Notes: generated from the letters alone by a model not told the origin. DNA of 64,000 nucleotides from an uncultured Porphyromonadaceae bacterium (GCA_947573485.1 CANPGB010000004.1:62001-126000); one strand, 5' to 3'; counted from the first letter of the stretch, positions 26,556 through 37,310 are shown. Made by a program: numbers and translations.

Positions 26556-29500
26556 TTAGTATTCGATGTTGAGGCCTATCATGTAGCTGCGCGAGCCGGG
26601 ATAGTATCCGAGGTCGATGCCCGAGGCCCAGTTGTCGCCGCCGCCGTATCCGATTTCGGGGTCCATGCCTGAGTATTTTGTGAAGGTGAAGGGGTTCTGC
26701 ACAGCTCCGTAGAGGCGGAGTTTGGAGAGAGGCAGACGGTTGAAGAGACGCTTGAAGTCGTAGCCAAGAGTGATGTTGGTGATACGGAAGTAGTCGCCGT
26801 CTTCGATATAGATGTCGCTCACATACTGCCAGTTGATAGCCGAGCCACCGACTGCGGGGAGGCGGTTGGAGGTGCCTTCGCCGTGCCAGCGTCCGAGCAT
26901 CTCGGTAGTGTAGTTGTCGTAAGGCTTATCAGTGCCTGAGCGGTAAGAGCGGGCAATCTGGTTGCCTGCCACGCCGTAGCCCGTGAGCGAGAAGTCGAAG
27001 CCTCTCCAGCCCAGGAGGATGTTGACGCCGTAGGTTATGTCGGGGTATGGGTTGCCTATGCTTGTGCGGTCTTCGGGAGTAATGGTGCCGTCGTTGTCAC
27101 GGTCCACGAAAATCACGTCGCCGGGTTTTGCCGAGGGCATGATAGGCAGGCCTGTCGTGGGGGAGATGTAGTTGTCTATTTCCTCCTGATTCTGGAAGAT
27201 GCCTGCCGTCTTGTAGCCGTAGAAGTAGCCCAGGGGGTGACCTTCTTCGGCGCGGTAGAACGAGGTGGTGTTCTGAGCCAGGACGGCTGCGGTGCCTTCG
27301 ATGAGGCCGTTGCCGTTGGCGATGCGGAGCACCTTGTTGCGGTTGTGGGTGAGGTTCGCCGAGACGCTGTAGGTGAAGTCGCCCACGCGGTCGTTCCACG
27401 ATACGGCAAATTCCACACCTGTGTTCTTGATGTCGCCGCCGTTCACGTAGGGCGCTCCCGTTCCCCAAATGCCGAGGGCAGTGGGCTGTACGAGCCAGTC
27501 GAGGGTTTTCTTCTCATACCAGTCGAAGGTGAAGCCGAGGCGATTGCCGAGGAAGCGTGCGTCGAGGCCGATGTCGGTCTGGCGCGAGGTTTCCCATTTG
27601 AGGTCGGGGTTGCTCATGATGTCGGGGTAAGCACCGATTACGGGGTGAGCCTTGTCGTCGCCGAAATAATACCATGCGGCGTTAGTGGCATTGCCGAAAG
27701 CTATAGTAGAGAGATAGCGGAAAGTGGGGATGTTGCAGTTACCGTTCTCACCCCATGAAGCACGTATTTTCAGCTGGTTGAGCCAAGAGGCCTGGCTCTC
27801 CATGAATTTCTCGGCGGCGATATCCCAGCCTGCCGATACCGAGGGGAAATAGCCCCAGCGGTGGCCGCGTGCGAAGTTCGACGAGCCGTCGGCACGCATA
27901 GTGACCGTTGCCATATAGCGGCTGTCGTAGTCGTAGTTGATACGGCCGAACCAGCTCACGAGCTGACCGCGGCTCCAGGGAGCGCCCGAGAGAGTCGTCG
28001 AGCCCGAGGCGATGGTCTTGACGTTGCTCAGCCAGGCGTAGTCGAAACTGTCGAACTCGCTGTCGCGGTTCGAGCCGTTCATATCCTGACCAAGACCCCA
28101 TTTCTCGACCGAGTTACCGCCGAGGATGTTGAAGTGGTGGCCTTTGAGGGTGAAGTCGTAGCTGAGGGTGTTATCCCAGCTCCATTGCATGCCGTTGCCC
28201 GAGCCTTGGCCCACGCGGTCGGTCTTGGAGTAAGTTTTCTCGTTAATCTGGTAAGCGGGCACATATTCGCGCGAGTTCCAGCCATTGTAGGCGAAACCGA
28301 AGGCGCTCTTGAAAGTGAGGCCCTTTATAGGTTCGAGAACAAGATAGAGGTTGCCGCGCGCATTGAAGTTCTTGCTCTGCGAGAAAGAGCGCAGGTAGTA
28401 CATCTCGGCGAGCGGGTTTGTCTCGTCGGTGTCGAGGAGCACCGGCCACGCATATTTCTCGCCCGGAATCTCCCAAACGGGGAAGAGTGGTGAGGCGCAG
28501 AGGGCATTGCGGACGTCGTTCCAGTACATGTTGCCCGTGCCCTGGGTCATGCCCTTTGAGTTGACATGAGCCATGGTGAGAGTCTCGCCGAACTTGAGTA
28601 TGCTGCGATCCGAAGCCTTTGCTACGATATGCTCAGAGTTGACACGCAGGGTGTATCGCTCGTAGCGCTGTTTTACGTCGGGCGCTTTGATACCGATAGT
28701 CGGGGTCTCCGACGAGTAGCTGAAGCCAAGAGAGTAGGTAGAGCGTTCGCTTCCGCCGTCGAGGCCGAAGTTGTAGCCCTGCTTGAAGCCGTTTTTCTTC
28801 TGAATCTCGTTGAGCCAGTTTGTGCCTGTGAACTCACCGCTCTGAATTTCCTGCCACATGGGCACGTTGGCGGCGAAATCTTCGTCGGTGAGGCCAGTCT
28901 CCTTCATGAGCATCACATACTCCTGAGCGTTGAGCGGCGTCACAGTCTTTGGAATCTCCTGCCAACCTACATAAGAGTTGAAGCGTGCGTTCACGCGCGA
29001 TTTGCCACCCTTCTTTGTGGTGACGAGGATAACACCGTTGGCCGCACGGGCACCGTAGATGGCAGCCGAGGCCGCATCCTTGAGCACGTCGATGCTCTCG
29101 ATGTCATTGGGGTCGAGCAGATTGAGGTCGCCGCCGCTCATACCGTCGATTACAACCAGCGGCGATGAATTGTAGATAGTGCCGAGGCCGCGGATATTCA
29201 CCTTGAAGCCGTCGCCTGCCTTACCCGTGTTCTTCACGATGTTGACGCCCGGCGCCTGGCTCTGGAGAGCGCCGTAGGCACTCATGGTGTTCTGCTTTGC
29301 TATTTCGTCGCCTTTCACCTGCAGCGTGGCGCCAGTGATGAGTTTCTTCTGCTGTACGCCGTAGCCTACGACCACCACCTCGTCGAGCACGTTCTCGTTG
29401 GCGATGAGAACGATGTCGATATTCGAGCGGCCGTCGACATTGACTGTCGTCATTTTGTAGCCTACGAAGCTCGCCGAGATTTTGCCTTTGTCGGAGATTG

Positions 29501-29732
29501 TGAGCGAGTAGTTGCCGTCGAGGTCAGTAGTTGTGGCGTTGCGGGGGTTGCCTGCTTCGGCAACCAGAGCTCCCGGCAGAGGTTCGCCGTCGCCGCTGAC
29601 AATGCCTCGGACTAAGATATCGGCCGCCGACATCGCGAACGGGCAAGCGCCCGTGAGCACGACAGCTGTCATCAGGCGCCTCAACCCGCGGGTAAGGCTG
29701 CCAATGGAGATGAATTTAAAGCTTGGATTCAT
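26556..29732 (-). CDS. SusC/RagA family TonB-linked outer membrane protein
   Basis: Carboxypeptidase-D-like domain, DEVVVVGYGVQQKK, plug and barrel sequence, 1058 aa. Confidence 0.96.
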   Translation of the reverse strand: MNPSFKFISIGSLTRGLRRLMTAVVLTGACPFAMSAADILVRGIVSGDGEPLPGALVAEAGNPRNATTTDLDGNYSLTISDKGKISASFVGYKMTTVNVDGRSNIDIVLIANENVLDEVVVVGYGVQQKKLITGATLQVKGDEIAKQNTMSAYGALQSQAPGVNIVKNTGKAGDGFKVNIRGLGTIYNSSPLVVIDGMSGGDLNLLDPNDIESIDVLKDAASAAIYGARAANGVILVTTKKGGKSRVNARFNSYVGWQEIPKTVTPLNAQEYVMLMKETGLTDEDFAANVPMWQEIQSGEFTGTNWLNEIQKKNGFKQGYNFGLDGGSERSTYSLGFSYSSETPTIGIKAPDVKQRYERYTLRVNSEHIVAKASDRSILKFGETLTMAHVNSKGMTQGTGNMYWNDVRNALCASPLFPVWEIPGEKYAWPVLLDTDETNPLAEMYYLRSFSQSKNFNARGNLYLVLEPIKGLTFKSAFGFAYNGWNSREYVPAYQINEKTYSKTDRVGQGSGNGMQWSWDNTLSYDFTLKGHHFNILGGNSVEKWGLGQDMNGSNRDSEFDSFDYAWLSNVKTIASGSTTLSGAPWSRGQLVSWFGRINYDYDSRYMATVTMRADGSSNFARGHRWGYFPSVSAGWDIAAEKFMESQASWLNQLKIRASWGENGNCNIPTFRYLSTIAFGNATNAAWYYFGDDKAHPVIGAYPDIMSNPDLKWETSRQTDIGLDARFLGNRLGFTFDWYEKKTLDWLVQPTALGIWGTGAPYVNGGDIKNTGVEFAVSWNDRVGDFTYSVSANLTHNRNKVLRIANGNGLIEGTAAVLAQNTTSFYRAEEGHPLGYFYGYKTAGIFQNQEEIDNYISPTTGLPIMPSAKPGDVIFVDRDNDGTITPEDRTSIGNPYPDITYGVNILLGWRGFDFSLTGYGVAGNQIARSYRSGTDKPYDNYTTEMLGRWHGEGTSNRLPAVGGSAINWQYVSDIYIEDGDYFRITNITLGYDFKRLFNRLPLSKLRLYGAVQNPFTFTKYSGMDPEIGYGGGDNWASGIDLGYYPGSRSYMIGLNIEY

Positions 29733-29796
29733 GGTGCTATGATTGGTTTTTTAATTTCAGGGTTTGCACGAGCCGGACACTGCCGAATCTCTGCGG

Positions 29797-29804
29797 CAAA
29801 GTTA
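29797..29804 (-). promoter_or_regulatory. -7 element TAACTTTG for the SusC operon
   Basis: CAAAGTTA on plus, 65 bp upstream of ATG. Confidence 0.5.
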
Positions 29805-29953
29805 GTAATATAATGTGTCAGAGGCTCCACGGATATGTGCGCGAATCTTCGCGCATTGTCGGAGGGCTTGCGGTTTTGGGGAGAATTGTTGCGAAAATGT
29901 AGCCAAATCAATTTTTCTATATGTAGCATCGCGTCTTTTTCACAAATATGTCG

Positions 29954-29961
29954 TAGTTTTG
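29954..29961 (+). promoter_or_regulatory. -7 element TAGTTTTG for HTCS
   Basis: Upstream of ATG 30012; divergent from the SusC promoter. Confidence 0.45.
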
Positions 29962-30011
29962 AAGCCAAATTCAGACCTTAAAAACCACCCCTATACACTA
30001 CCGGACCTTAA

Positions 30012-33000
30012 ATGAAGACCATAGAGAACTTGGCCACCCGGCTGTTGGTGATACTTGCCCTGCTTCTTTGCCGCAATTTTGCATACGCGGAGCCTGCGGG
30101 ATTGCAGACCGACCCCACGGGCCGACTGTTTACCGTATCGAGCACTCATATCAACAAAATTTGCCAGGACCACCTCGGCTACATATGGATTGCCACCGAC
30201 TACGGCCTTACGCGCTTCGACGGCTCGGAGGCCATGACCTACACCCGCACCTCTGATGCCGGTTCGCTTCTGAGCAACACCGTCCTCACCGTAATGGAAG
30301 ACAGCGAGAGGAACCTCTGGGTGGGCACCACCGACGGCATACAGCTCTTCGACCCCAGGACCCAGACCTTTATCACGCCGCGCCTGAGCTACCCCAACGT
30401 GCCCGAATTCAGTTACGTGAACTCCATTATAGAGGACCGCAAGGGCAACATATGGTTCACCACCTCGCGCTCGGGCGCCGTGTGCATCCGCAAAGGCGAC
30501 ACCGAGCCCGTGTGCTACATGACCACCAACTCGCGCATCTGCTCCAACAAGACCACCATACTCTATGAAGACAGTTTCGGGAACATATGGATAGGGTCGA
30601 TGGACGCCGGAATCACCATCTTCAACAGCAGCACAAACTCGATGACAACCCTGCGGCACGACCCCGACGACCCCGCGTCGCTGTCGAGCAATATGATTTT
30701 CACCATAGAGCAGACCAATGACGGACGCCTTTTCATAGGGTCGCTCGACGGCGGTATCGACGCATATGACTACCGCTCGAACCGTGTGACGCGCGATGTG
30801 GTGAAAGTCGACGGCAATGTGTATATACTGCGCAACTCCCCAGAGACCAACACAATGTATATAGGCACAGACGGCAACGGACTCAAGAAATACGACGTGG
30901 CTACCGGGCGCTTGAGCGACGTTGGTATCGCCGTCAAGGAGTTCAACCCCCTGAAGGCCAAGATACACGACATACTCACCGACCGTCAGGGCAACCTTTG
31001 GCTCGGTGTTTTCCAGAAAGGTGCGTTAATGGTGCCGAAACACGACGATTCACTCATAAACTACAGCTATTCGCCCTTCTCACCGGCGCTCAACATAGGC
31101 ACAGAACCCGTGCTCTGTGCCCTGCAGAGCTCCGACGGCGCGCTCTGGGTGGGGACCGACGGCGACGGCATATACCGCTCCGCAGGGCCCGAGGCGCCCA
31201 TGCGGCATATTGCCGACTCCGGCACAATCCTGACAATATTCCAGGACAGCCGAGGCACCATATGGACAGGCAACTATCTCAACGGCCTCTCGCGCTATAA
31301 TCCCGCCACCGACACTTTCGTGCCCGTTGCCCTGCCGCTGCCCGATACGCCCGGCGGTCGCGTGAAAGAGGTGAACGTTATCTCCGAAGCTCCTGACGGC
31401 AGCTTGTGGATAGGCACCAACAACGACGGCATATGTATTTACAACCCCGCCACGGGTGCGACCCGCTTCATTACACACGACCCCACGCATCCCGATGCCG
31501 CCCAGCTGCCCGGCAACGCCATTCACGACATACTCTTCACCGCCGACGGCAAAGTGTGGATCGGTACCAGCGACTCCGGTCTTACCTGCCTCGACCTCAC
31601 GACAAAGCGCTTCGAGTACTTCGGCGCCAAGAATATGCGCCTGAGCAACAACTGTGTATTCTCGCTCCGCCAGGACCCCACGGGAGCAGTATGGGCTGCC
31701 ACGCGCATGGGTCTCAACCGCATACTCAACGGGCGCACCCAGGTGTTCAACGAGACCCACGGTCTCCTCAACAATCTCATCTACGGCATAAACATCGACG
31801 CCCGCGGCAAACTGTGGCTCAGTACGGGCGGCGGTATAAGCAGACTTGATCCCGGCACACTCACCTTCGACTGCCCCGTGCCAGCCGACCGTATGTGCTG
31901 CGGGGAGTTCAAACGTAATTCCGGCTGCATAGGGCTTGACGGCCGGATATACTTCGGCGGCGTCGGCGGCCTGATTTCCTTCATGCCCGACCGCAAGCGA
32001 GAATCGCACGAGCTCCTTTTGGTGGCCTTCAACGAGCTCACCATTATTAAAGATAACAGCGACAACGCTGCTGCCGACAATACCGAAGAGACAATCTCCC
32101 TTACAGAGCGCAGGAGCATAGTCCTTGACCACCGCAACAGCAGCTTCACCGTATCGTTCGGCGCCGTGGAGTTCTCCCAGCCCGAAAACGTAAGCTATTC
32201 CGTTATGCTCGAAGGGCATGACAACGGCTGGATACTACTCCCTGCGGGTGTTCGCACGGCCACTTATTCCAGTCTACCTCCCGGCGACTACCGCCTTCGC
32301 CTCAAGGCCTCGATAGCCGACTACAAGCCCCAGGAGTGTGCCATGCTGCTATCGATACCGCCGCCACCTTACCTCAGTCCGTGGGCAAAGGCAGCATATG
32401 CAGTTGTTTTTCTCATACTTCTTTATCTCCTTTACCGCGCCGTGCGCTACCGCATCCGCAAAGAAGAAGAGCGCAGCCGGCAGCTCATGCAGGCCGAGGC
32501 AGCAGAACAGAAACTGCAGTTTTTCACCGATATATCGCATGAAATACGCACGCCTCTGACCATGGTGCTGTCGCCCCTCGACACCCTCCGCGACAAAATA
32601 CGCGACAAGCAGGCGCTGCATACCCTCGACGTGATGCACCATAACGGCGAGCGCATACTGCGGCTCATCGATCAGATTATGGACCTGCGGCGCCTCGACA
32701 ACAATCAGATGCGCCTCTGCGTGCGCAAAGTCAATGCCCGCAGCTTCATCACCGACCTCGGGCTCTCCTTTGAAAACTATGCCTTGCAACGACACATCGA
32801 CTTCAGTATAGAAATCGACGGCGAAGTGCCCGAGTTCGTGTGGCTCGACAGCGATAAGGTCGACAAGGTGGTGTTCAACGTCCTCTCCAATGCCTTCAAG
32901 TTCACCCCCGAAGGCGGCAAGATACACCTTACAGTAAAAATCGAAGGCGAGAACCTCGCAATCCGAATCTCCGACACCGGTCCCGGCATATCGCAGGAGA

Positions 33001-34079
33001 ACCACGACGACGTGTTCCGCCGTTTCTACCGCGGCAACGCCCCCGCCACGGCATCAGGCACCGGCATAGGTCTGCACCTCGCCCGCAAAATGGTGGTGCT
33101 CCACCACGGCTCCATAGACATTGAGAGCAGTTCGGCCGATGGCACCGTAATGCGCATACTCATACCCTTCAGCTCCGCGGCCTACGCCGACGGCGAGCAC
33201 AGCGCTGCCGACAATGCCGCCCCAATCACCCACGCCGCCGTTGAGCTTCACGATGCAACATTGGGCAAGCCGCTCGCCGACGACGGCCCCCTGCGGCATG
33301 CGACCGTGCTTGTTGTGGAGGACGACCCCTCGATTCTCGACTATGTGGCCAGGGCGCTCGGCGAGCACTACAACGTACTTGTCGCCACCGACGGCTCCAT
33401 GGGCCTCGAATTAACTCTCAGTCGCCACCCCGACCTGATAATCACCGATATAATGATGGACGGTATCGACGGCCTCGAACTCTGCCGCAAGATACGCGCC
33501 AACGACGATACCTCCGACATCCCCGTGGTCATGCTCACGGCCAAAGTATCGCAGGCGCAGCGCGACGAAGGCATACGCGCCGGTGCCGACGCCTATATCA
33601 CCAAGCCCTTCAGTATAGCCCACCTCCTCAACCGTGTGAACATGCTCATAATGCAGCGCCGTATGCTCAAAGAAAAGTATTCGGGCGAAGTGGCCGTGAA
33701 CGAAGACATCGCTAAAATCAAATCAAACGACGAACGCCTCTTCGAGCGCGTGCGCAAGGTGGTGCTCGACAACCTTGCCAGCCCCGACCTCTCGGTTGAG
33801 TTCATCGCTCAGGAAGTTGGTGTGAGCCGTTCGCACCTCCAGCGCCGCCTTAAAGTCGCTGCCAACATGAATCCCAGCGAATATATCAAGCGCGAGCGCA
33901 TGCGTCATGCCGCCATGATGCTCACCAAAAAGAATGTCGCCGTATCAGAAGTGGCCTACGCAACCGGATTTTCCACCCTCTCGCACTTCTCGACCTGCTT
34001 CAAAGAGTTCTATGGCATGTCGCCCACACGCTATGTGGCCTTAAATCAGACAGCTGCACAAGACGAGGAAAAAGAGTAG
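30012..34079 (+). CDS. Hybrid two-component system regulator (HTCS)
   Basis: Reg_prop propeller repeats, Y_Y_Y, HisKA (FTDISHEIRTPLTM), HATPase, receiver (VLVVEDDPSILDYV), AraC HTH; 1355 aa. Confidence 0.96.
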   Translation: MKTIENLATRLLVILALLLCRNFAYAEPAGLQTDPTGRLFTVSSTHINKICQDHLGYIWIATDYGLTRFDGSEAMTYTRTSDAGSLLSNTVLTVMEDSERNLWVGTTDGIQLFDPRTQTFITPRLSYPNVPEFSYVNSIIEDRKGNIWFTTSRSGAVCIRKGDTEPVCYMTTNSRICSNKTTILYEDSFGNIWIGSMDAGITIFNSSTNSMTTLRHDPDDPASLSSNMIFTIEQTNDGRLFIGSLDGGIDAYDYRSNRVTRDVVKVDGNVYILRNSPETNTMYIGTDGNGLKKYDVATGRLSDVGIAVKEFNPLKAKIHDILTDRQGNLWLGVFQKGALMVPKHDDSLINYSYSPFSPALNIGTEPVLCALQSSDGALWVGTDGDGIYRSAGPEAPMRHIADSGTILTIFQDSRGTIWTGNYLNGLSRYNPATDTFVPVALPLPDTPGGRVKEVNVISEAPDGSLWIGTNNDGICIYNPATGATRFITHDPTHPDAAQLPGNAIHDILFTADGKVWIGTSDSGLTCLDLTTKRFEYFGAKNMRLSNNCVFSLRQDPTGAVWAATRMGLNRILNGRTQVFNETHGLLNNLIYGINIDARGKLWLSTGGGISRLDPGTLTFDCPVPADRMCCGEFKRNSGCIGLDGRIYFGGVGGLISFMPDRKRESHELLLVAFNELTIIKDNSDNAAADNTEETISLTERRSIVLDHRNSSFTVSFGAVEFSQPENVSYSVMLEGHDNGWILLPAGVRTATYSSLPPGDYRLRLKASIADYKPQECAMLLSIPPPPYLSPWAKAAYAVVFLILLYLLYRAVRYRIRKEEERSRQLMQAEAAEQKLQFFTDISHEIRTPLTMVLSPLDTLRDKIRDKQALHTLDVMHHNGERILRLIDQIMDLRRLDNNQMRLCVRKVNARSFITDLGLSFENYALQRHIDFSIEIDGEVPEFVWLDSDKVDKVVFNVLSNAFKFTPEGGKIHLTVKIEGENLAIRISDTGPGISQENHDDVFRRFYRGNAPATASGTGIGLHLARKMVVLHHGSIDIESSSADGTVMRILIPFSSAAYADGEHSAADNAAPITHAAVELHDATLGKPLADDGPLRHATVLVVEDDPSILDYVARALGEHYNVLVATDGSMGLELTLSRHPDLIITDIMMDGIDGLELCRKIRANDDTSDIPVVMLTAKVSQAQRDEGIRAGADAYITKPFSIAHLLNRVNMLIMQRRMLKEKYSGEVAVNEDIAKIKSNDERLFERVRKVVLDNLASPDLSVEFIAQEVGVSRSHLQRRLKVAANMNPSEYIKRERMRHAAMMLTKKNVAVSEVAYATGFSTLSHFSTCFKEFYGMSPTRYVALNQTAAQDEEKE

Positions 34080-34100
34080 AAAAAGCCTGTTTCTACATAC

Positions 34101-34146
34101 ACGCAAGGGGTTTCGCCACATTTACGAAACTCCTTGCGTCATTTTT
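34101..34146 (+). terminator. Rho-independent terminator after HTCS
   Basis: ACGCAAGGGGTTTCG-ccacattta-CGAAACTCCTTGCGT then CATTTTTG. Confidence 0.8.
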
Positions 34147-34212
34147 GCTATTTGCGGCGCAAACGAAAGAGTATCGGAGCCATATTTCAAACGCCCTCGG
34201 CGCCCCTTTCCT

Positions 34213-34220
34213 TAATTTTG
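34213..34220 (+). promoter_or_regulatory. -7 element TAATTTTG for the GH16 operon
   Basis: 61 bp upstream of ATG 34281. Confidence 0.5.
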
Positions 34221-34280
34221 CATCGTCGGCGACGCCCCACTTCCGGCGCTCGCCTGTCAACCGAAAAAATCTATTGACCG

Positions 34281-35120
34281 ATGAATAAATCAAGCAAACG
34301 AAACACCTACCTTGCCGCCCTCGCCATAGTGGCCGTAGCCGCTACGGCGCTTACCGTGGTATCGCCCGCGAGAGAAGACGGCGTGCCGATGCCCGACGGG
34401 TATTCGCGGCTCGTTTTCGCTGATGAATTTGATACCGACGGCGCTCCCGACCCCGGGAAATGGAACTTCGAGACCGGCTACATACGCAACGGCGAGCTCC
34501 AATACTACACCCCCGGGCAGAATGCTTTCTGCAAAGACGGCGTCCTTGTGATAGAAGCCCGCAACGACAGTATCACCGTTGGCGACGAAATCTGTCCTAT
34601 CACCTCATCAAGCCTCACCACCAAAGGCCGCAATTCGTGGAAATACGGCTACATTGAAGTACGCGCTAAAGTTCCCGCCTCTCTCGGCACCTGGCCTGCC
34701 ATATGGATGATGCCCCAGGAAAACAACTACGGCGACTGGCCCCGCTCCGGCGAAATCGACATTATGGAGCACGTAGGGTATAACCCCGAGAAGATCCATT
34801 TCTCGGCACACACCGAGCGCTTCAACCACATGCGCGGCACCCAGCGCACGCACCAGATACACGCCCCCGAAGCCGTTGGTCAGTTCCACGTCTACGGCCT
34901 CAAGTGGACTCCCGACCGCCTGAGCTGGTACTACGACGGCAAAGAGCAATATGCCATAGACCGCGAGGCCGACAGCGACTGGACAACCTGGCCTTTCGAC
35001 ATCGAATACTACCTCATGCTTAACCTTGCCTTCGGAGGCGGGTGGGGCGGAGCCGAGGGCGTCGACATCTCGACCCTCCCCCAGCGCTATGAGATAGACT
35101 ATGTGCGAATTTTCCAATAG
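34281..35120 (+). CDS. Glycoside hydrolase family 16 (laminarinase/lichenase-like)
   Basis: GEIDIMEHVG catalytic motif. Confidence 0.92.
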   Translation: MNKSSKRNTYLAALAIVAVAATALTVVSPAREDGVPMPDGYSRLVFADEFDTDGAPDPGKWNFETGYIRNGELQYYTPGQNAFCKDGVLVIEARNDSITVGDEICPITSSSLTTKGRNSWKYGYIEVRAKVPASLGTWPAIWMMPQENNYGDWPRSGEIDIMEHVGYNPEKIHFSAHTERFNHMRGTQRTHQIHAPEAVGQFHVYGLKWTPDRLSWYYDGKEQYAIDREADSDWTTWPFDIEYYLMLNLAFGGGWGGAEGVDISTLPQRYEIDYVRIFQ

Positions 35121-35149
35121 ACTAAAATAAAAAAATCCACCGACACCAT

Positions 35150-35623
35150 ATGAAAAAGATATTTACCCTTGCTGCGCTCGCCTTCACCATGCTCTGCGCA
35201 TCGGCGGCCCCCGTTATGAACTTCGCGCGTACCGTGCAGACCTCCGACGGGCTGCCTAAGGCCAACCTCCCCGTTAAAGTCAAGGTTGTAATCCGCTCCG
35301 GCGCCCCCGACGGTCCCGTTGTCTTCGGCGAGGAACACCGGGTGACCACCTCACCCGCAGGAGTGGCATATGTTGCCATAGGTTCGCAGAACACCCAGCT
35401 TGGTCTTGACGAGCTCGACTGGGGCAACACCGAATATTATATGGAAACCGCCGTTGACGCCGGCGAAGGCTTCGCCGAAGCGGTAAACCAGCAGATTCTC
35501 GAAGTTCCCCGCGCTATCCACGCCGCCACCGCCTCCTCGCTTACCCTTGTATCGCCCTCCGGTAAACTGTTCAAGGTCGTTATCTCCGACACCGGCGAAA
35601 TCACCGCAAGCCCCATTGAGTAA
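35150..35623 (+). CDS. Secreted protein, Bacteroidetes tail-fibre/structural-like N-terminal module as a standalone protein
   Basis: FARTVQTSDGLPKANLPVKVKVVIRSG...ELDWGNTEYYMETAVDAG...QQILEVPRAIHAATAS pattern. Confidence 0.6.
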   Translation: MKKIFTLAALAFTMLCASAAPVMNFARTVQTSDGLPKANLPVKVKVVIRSGAPDGPVVFGEEHRVTTSPAGVAYVAIGSQNTQLGLDELDWGNTEYYMETAVDAGEGFAEAVNQQILEVPRAIHAATASSLTLVSPSGKLFKVVISDTGEITASPIE

Positions 35624-35627
35624 GACC

Positions 35628-36080
35628 ATGCGCAACTTTCTGAAATCCCTTATTATAATCGGCGCCGCAATGCCCGCAGGAGCTGCCGCACAGGGCTTCC
35701 TGCCCTATGCCGGAGCAATAGGCAACGCCCACTACGCCGTAGAGCCCCTTGCAGCGGGCTTCACCGCCACCGATAAGGCCGTAGTCTCGCACGGCACGCT
35801 GCCTGCAATATCTACTTACAACAGCGGTGTAGCAGCCGTAGCCGCCAGAGGCTCTGAAATCACCATATCCTATGCCGCTGACGGACGCTCGCTGAGAGTT
35901 GCAGGTGCAAAAGGCGCAGCCCGCTATACCGTGCTCGCCATTGACGGCCGCGTGCTCGCCACCGGCAATCTTGCCGAGCCTGCTGTCGACATCAGCGCCC
36001 TCGCCTCCGGCCATTACCTGCTGTGCGTCGCCGATACCGACGCCGCCCCCTGCGTTTTCAAATTCAACGTTAGAAACTGA
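35628..36080 (+). CDS. Small secreted protein dominated by a C-terminal sorting-like domain
   Basis: Signal peptide plus YTVLAIDGRVLATGNLAEPAVDISALASGHYLLCVADTDAAPCVFKFNV. Confidence 0.6.
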   Translation: MRNFLKSLIIIGAAMPAGAAAQGFLPYAGAIGNAHYAVEPLAAGFTATDKAVVSHGTLPAISTYNSGVAAVAARGSEITISYAADGRSLRVAGAKGAARYTVLAIDGRVLATGNLAEPAVDISALASGHYLLCVADTDAAPCVFKFNVRN

Positions 36081-36083
36081 CCG

Positions 36084-37310
36084 ATGAAAAAACTCCTTGC
36101 CCTCATACTCTGCGCCGCCGCCTACGCAGGCCTATGGGCCGAGCCCGTGCTCTACCAGGCCTCGCTCACCGATATATACGGCACCCCTGTGGCCGGCGAG
36201 ACCGTGACCATGCGCCTCACCCTCCTCGACAGCGACGGCAATGCGCTGTACTCCGAGAGCCACACCACCACCTCCGACGGTGCCGGTCAGCTCAATGCCT
36301 ACCTCGGCTCAGGCACCGCCCTCGACGGCGAATATTCCGACGAACGCTGGCTCAGCGCCTCCAAACTCGAAGTGAACATCACCCGCGCCGACGGCTCCGA
36401 AATCAACAGCGAGGCCAATCTCGGCTACACCCCCTCGGCTATCTACGCCAAAGAAGCCTCGGCGCTCGTGAGCCCCGCCACTGCCGAAGGCCGCTACCGC
36501 CTTGCCGTGGGTGACGACGGCAAACTCTTCACCGCCTTCGACCGTAACACGACCATTCCTATCCCCGAGGGATATACCCGCCTCCTGTTCCATGACGAGT
36601 TCGACGGCACCGGTCTGCCTAATCCCGAAATCTGGAGCAATGAGGTAGGATACGTTCGCAACGGCGAGCTCCAGTACTATACCCCCTCGCGCATCGAGAA
36701 CTGCGAGCAGGTCGACGGCACGCTCCATATCCGCCTCCTCAACGACAAGAACTATCCCGACCCCGACAAAGGCGGCATGTGTGAATATACCTCCGCTGCC
36801 ATCACCACGCAGAACACCGTGAAATTCACCTACGGCCGTGTTGATGTACGCGCAAAACTCCCCACCATAAAAGGCACCTGGCCTGCAATATGGCTCATGC
36901 CCAACGACAGCAAATACGGTGCATGGCCACGGTCGGGCGAAATCGACATCATGGAGCTCGTGGGCTACGACCCCAACGTTGTGCATTTCACCGCCCACAC
37001 CTACCTGCAGCACGGCGGCGACAACAACAAGCACCACATGTCGATGAGAGTGATGAACCCCAATCCTGCCGAAGACTTCCACATCTACTCCCTGGAGTGG
37101 TCGGAGAACAAGCTCACATGGCTCGTCGACGGCAAGCGCGGCTTCACAGTAGTGAAGAACGCGCCCCTCTGGACAGGGTGGCCTTTCGACCAGGACTTCT
37201 ACCTCATACTCAACCTCGCATGGGGTGGCAGCTGGGGCGGCCAGCAGGGACTCGAAATCGACAAACTGCCCGTGACCTACGAAATCGACTACGTGCGAAT
37301 CTTCCAATAA
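36084..37310 (+). CDS. GH16 glucanase with N-terminal module related to the 35150 protein
   Basis: VLYQASLTDIYGTPVAGETVTMRLTLLDSDGNALYSESHTTTSDGAG...LGYTPSAIYAKEASAL then GH16 GEIDIMELVG. Confidence 0.9.
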   Translation: MKKLLALILCAAAYAGLWAEPVLYQASLTDIYGTPVAGETVTMRLTLLDSDGNALYSESHTTTSDGAGQLNAYLGSGTALDGEYSDERWLSASKLEVNITRADGSEINSEANLGYTPSAIYAKEASALVSPATAEGRYRLAVGDDGKLFTAFDRNTTIPIPEGYTRLLFHDEFDGTGLPNPEIWSNEVGYVRNGELQYYTPSRIENCEQVDGTLHIRLLNDKNYPDPDKGGMCEYTSAAITTQNTVKFTYGRVDVRAKLPTIKGTWPAIWLMPNDSKYGAWPRSGEIDIMELVGYDPNVVHFTAHTYLQHGGDNNKHHMSMRVMNPNPAEDFHIYSLEWSENKLTWLVDGKRGFTVVKNAPLWTGWPFDQDFYLILNLAWGGSWGGQQGLEIDKLPVTYEIDYVRIFQ

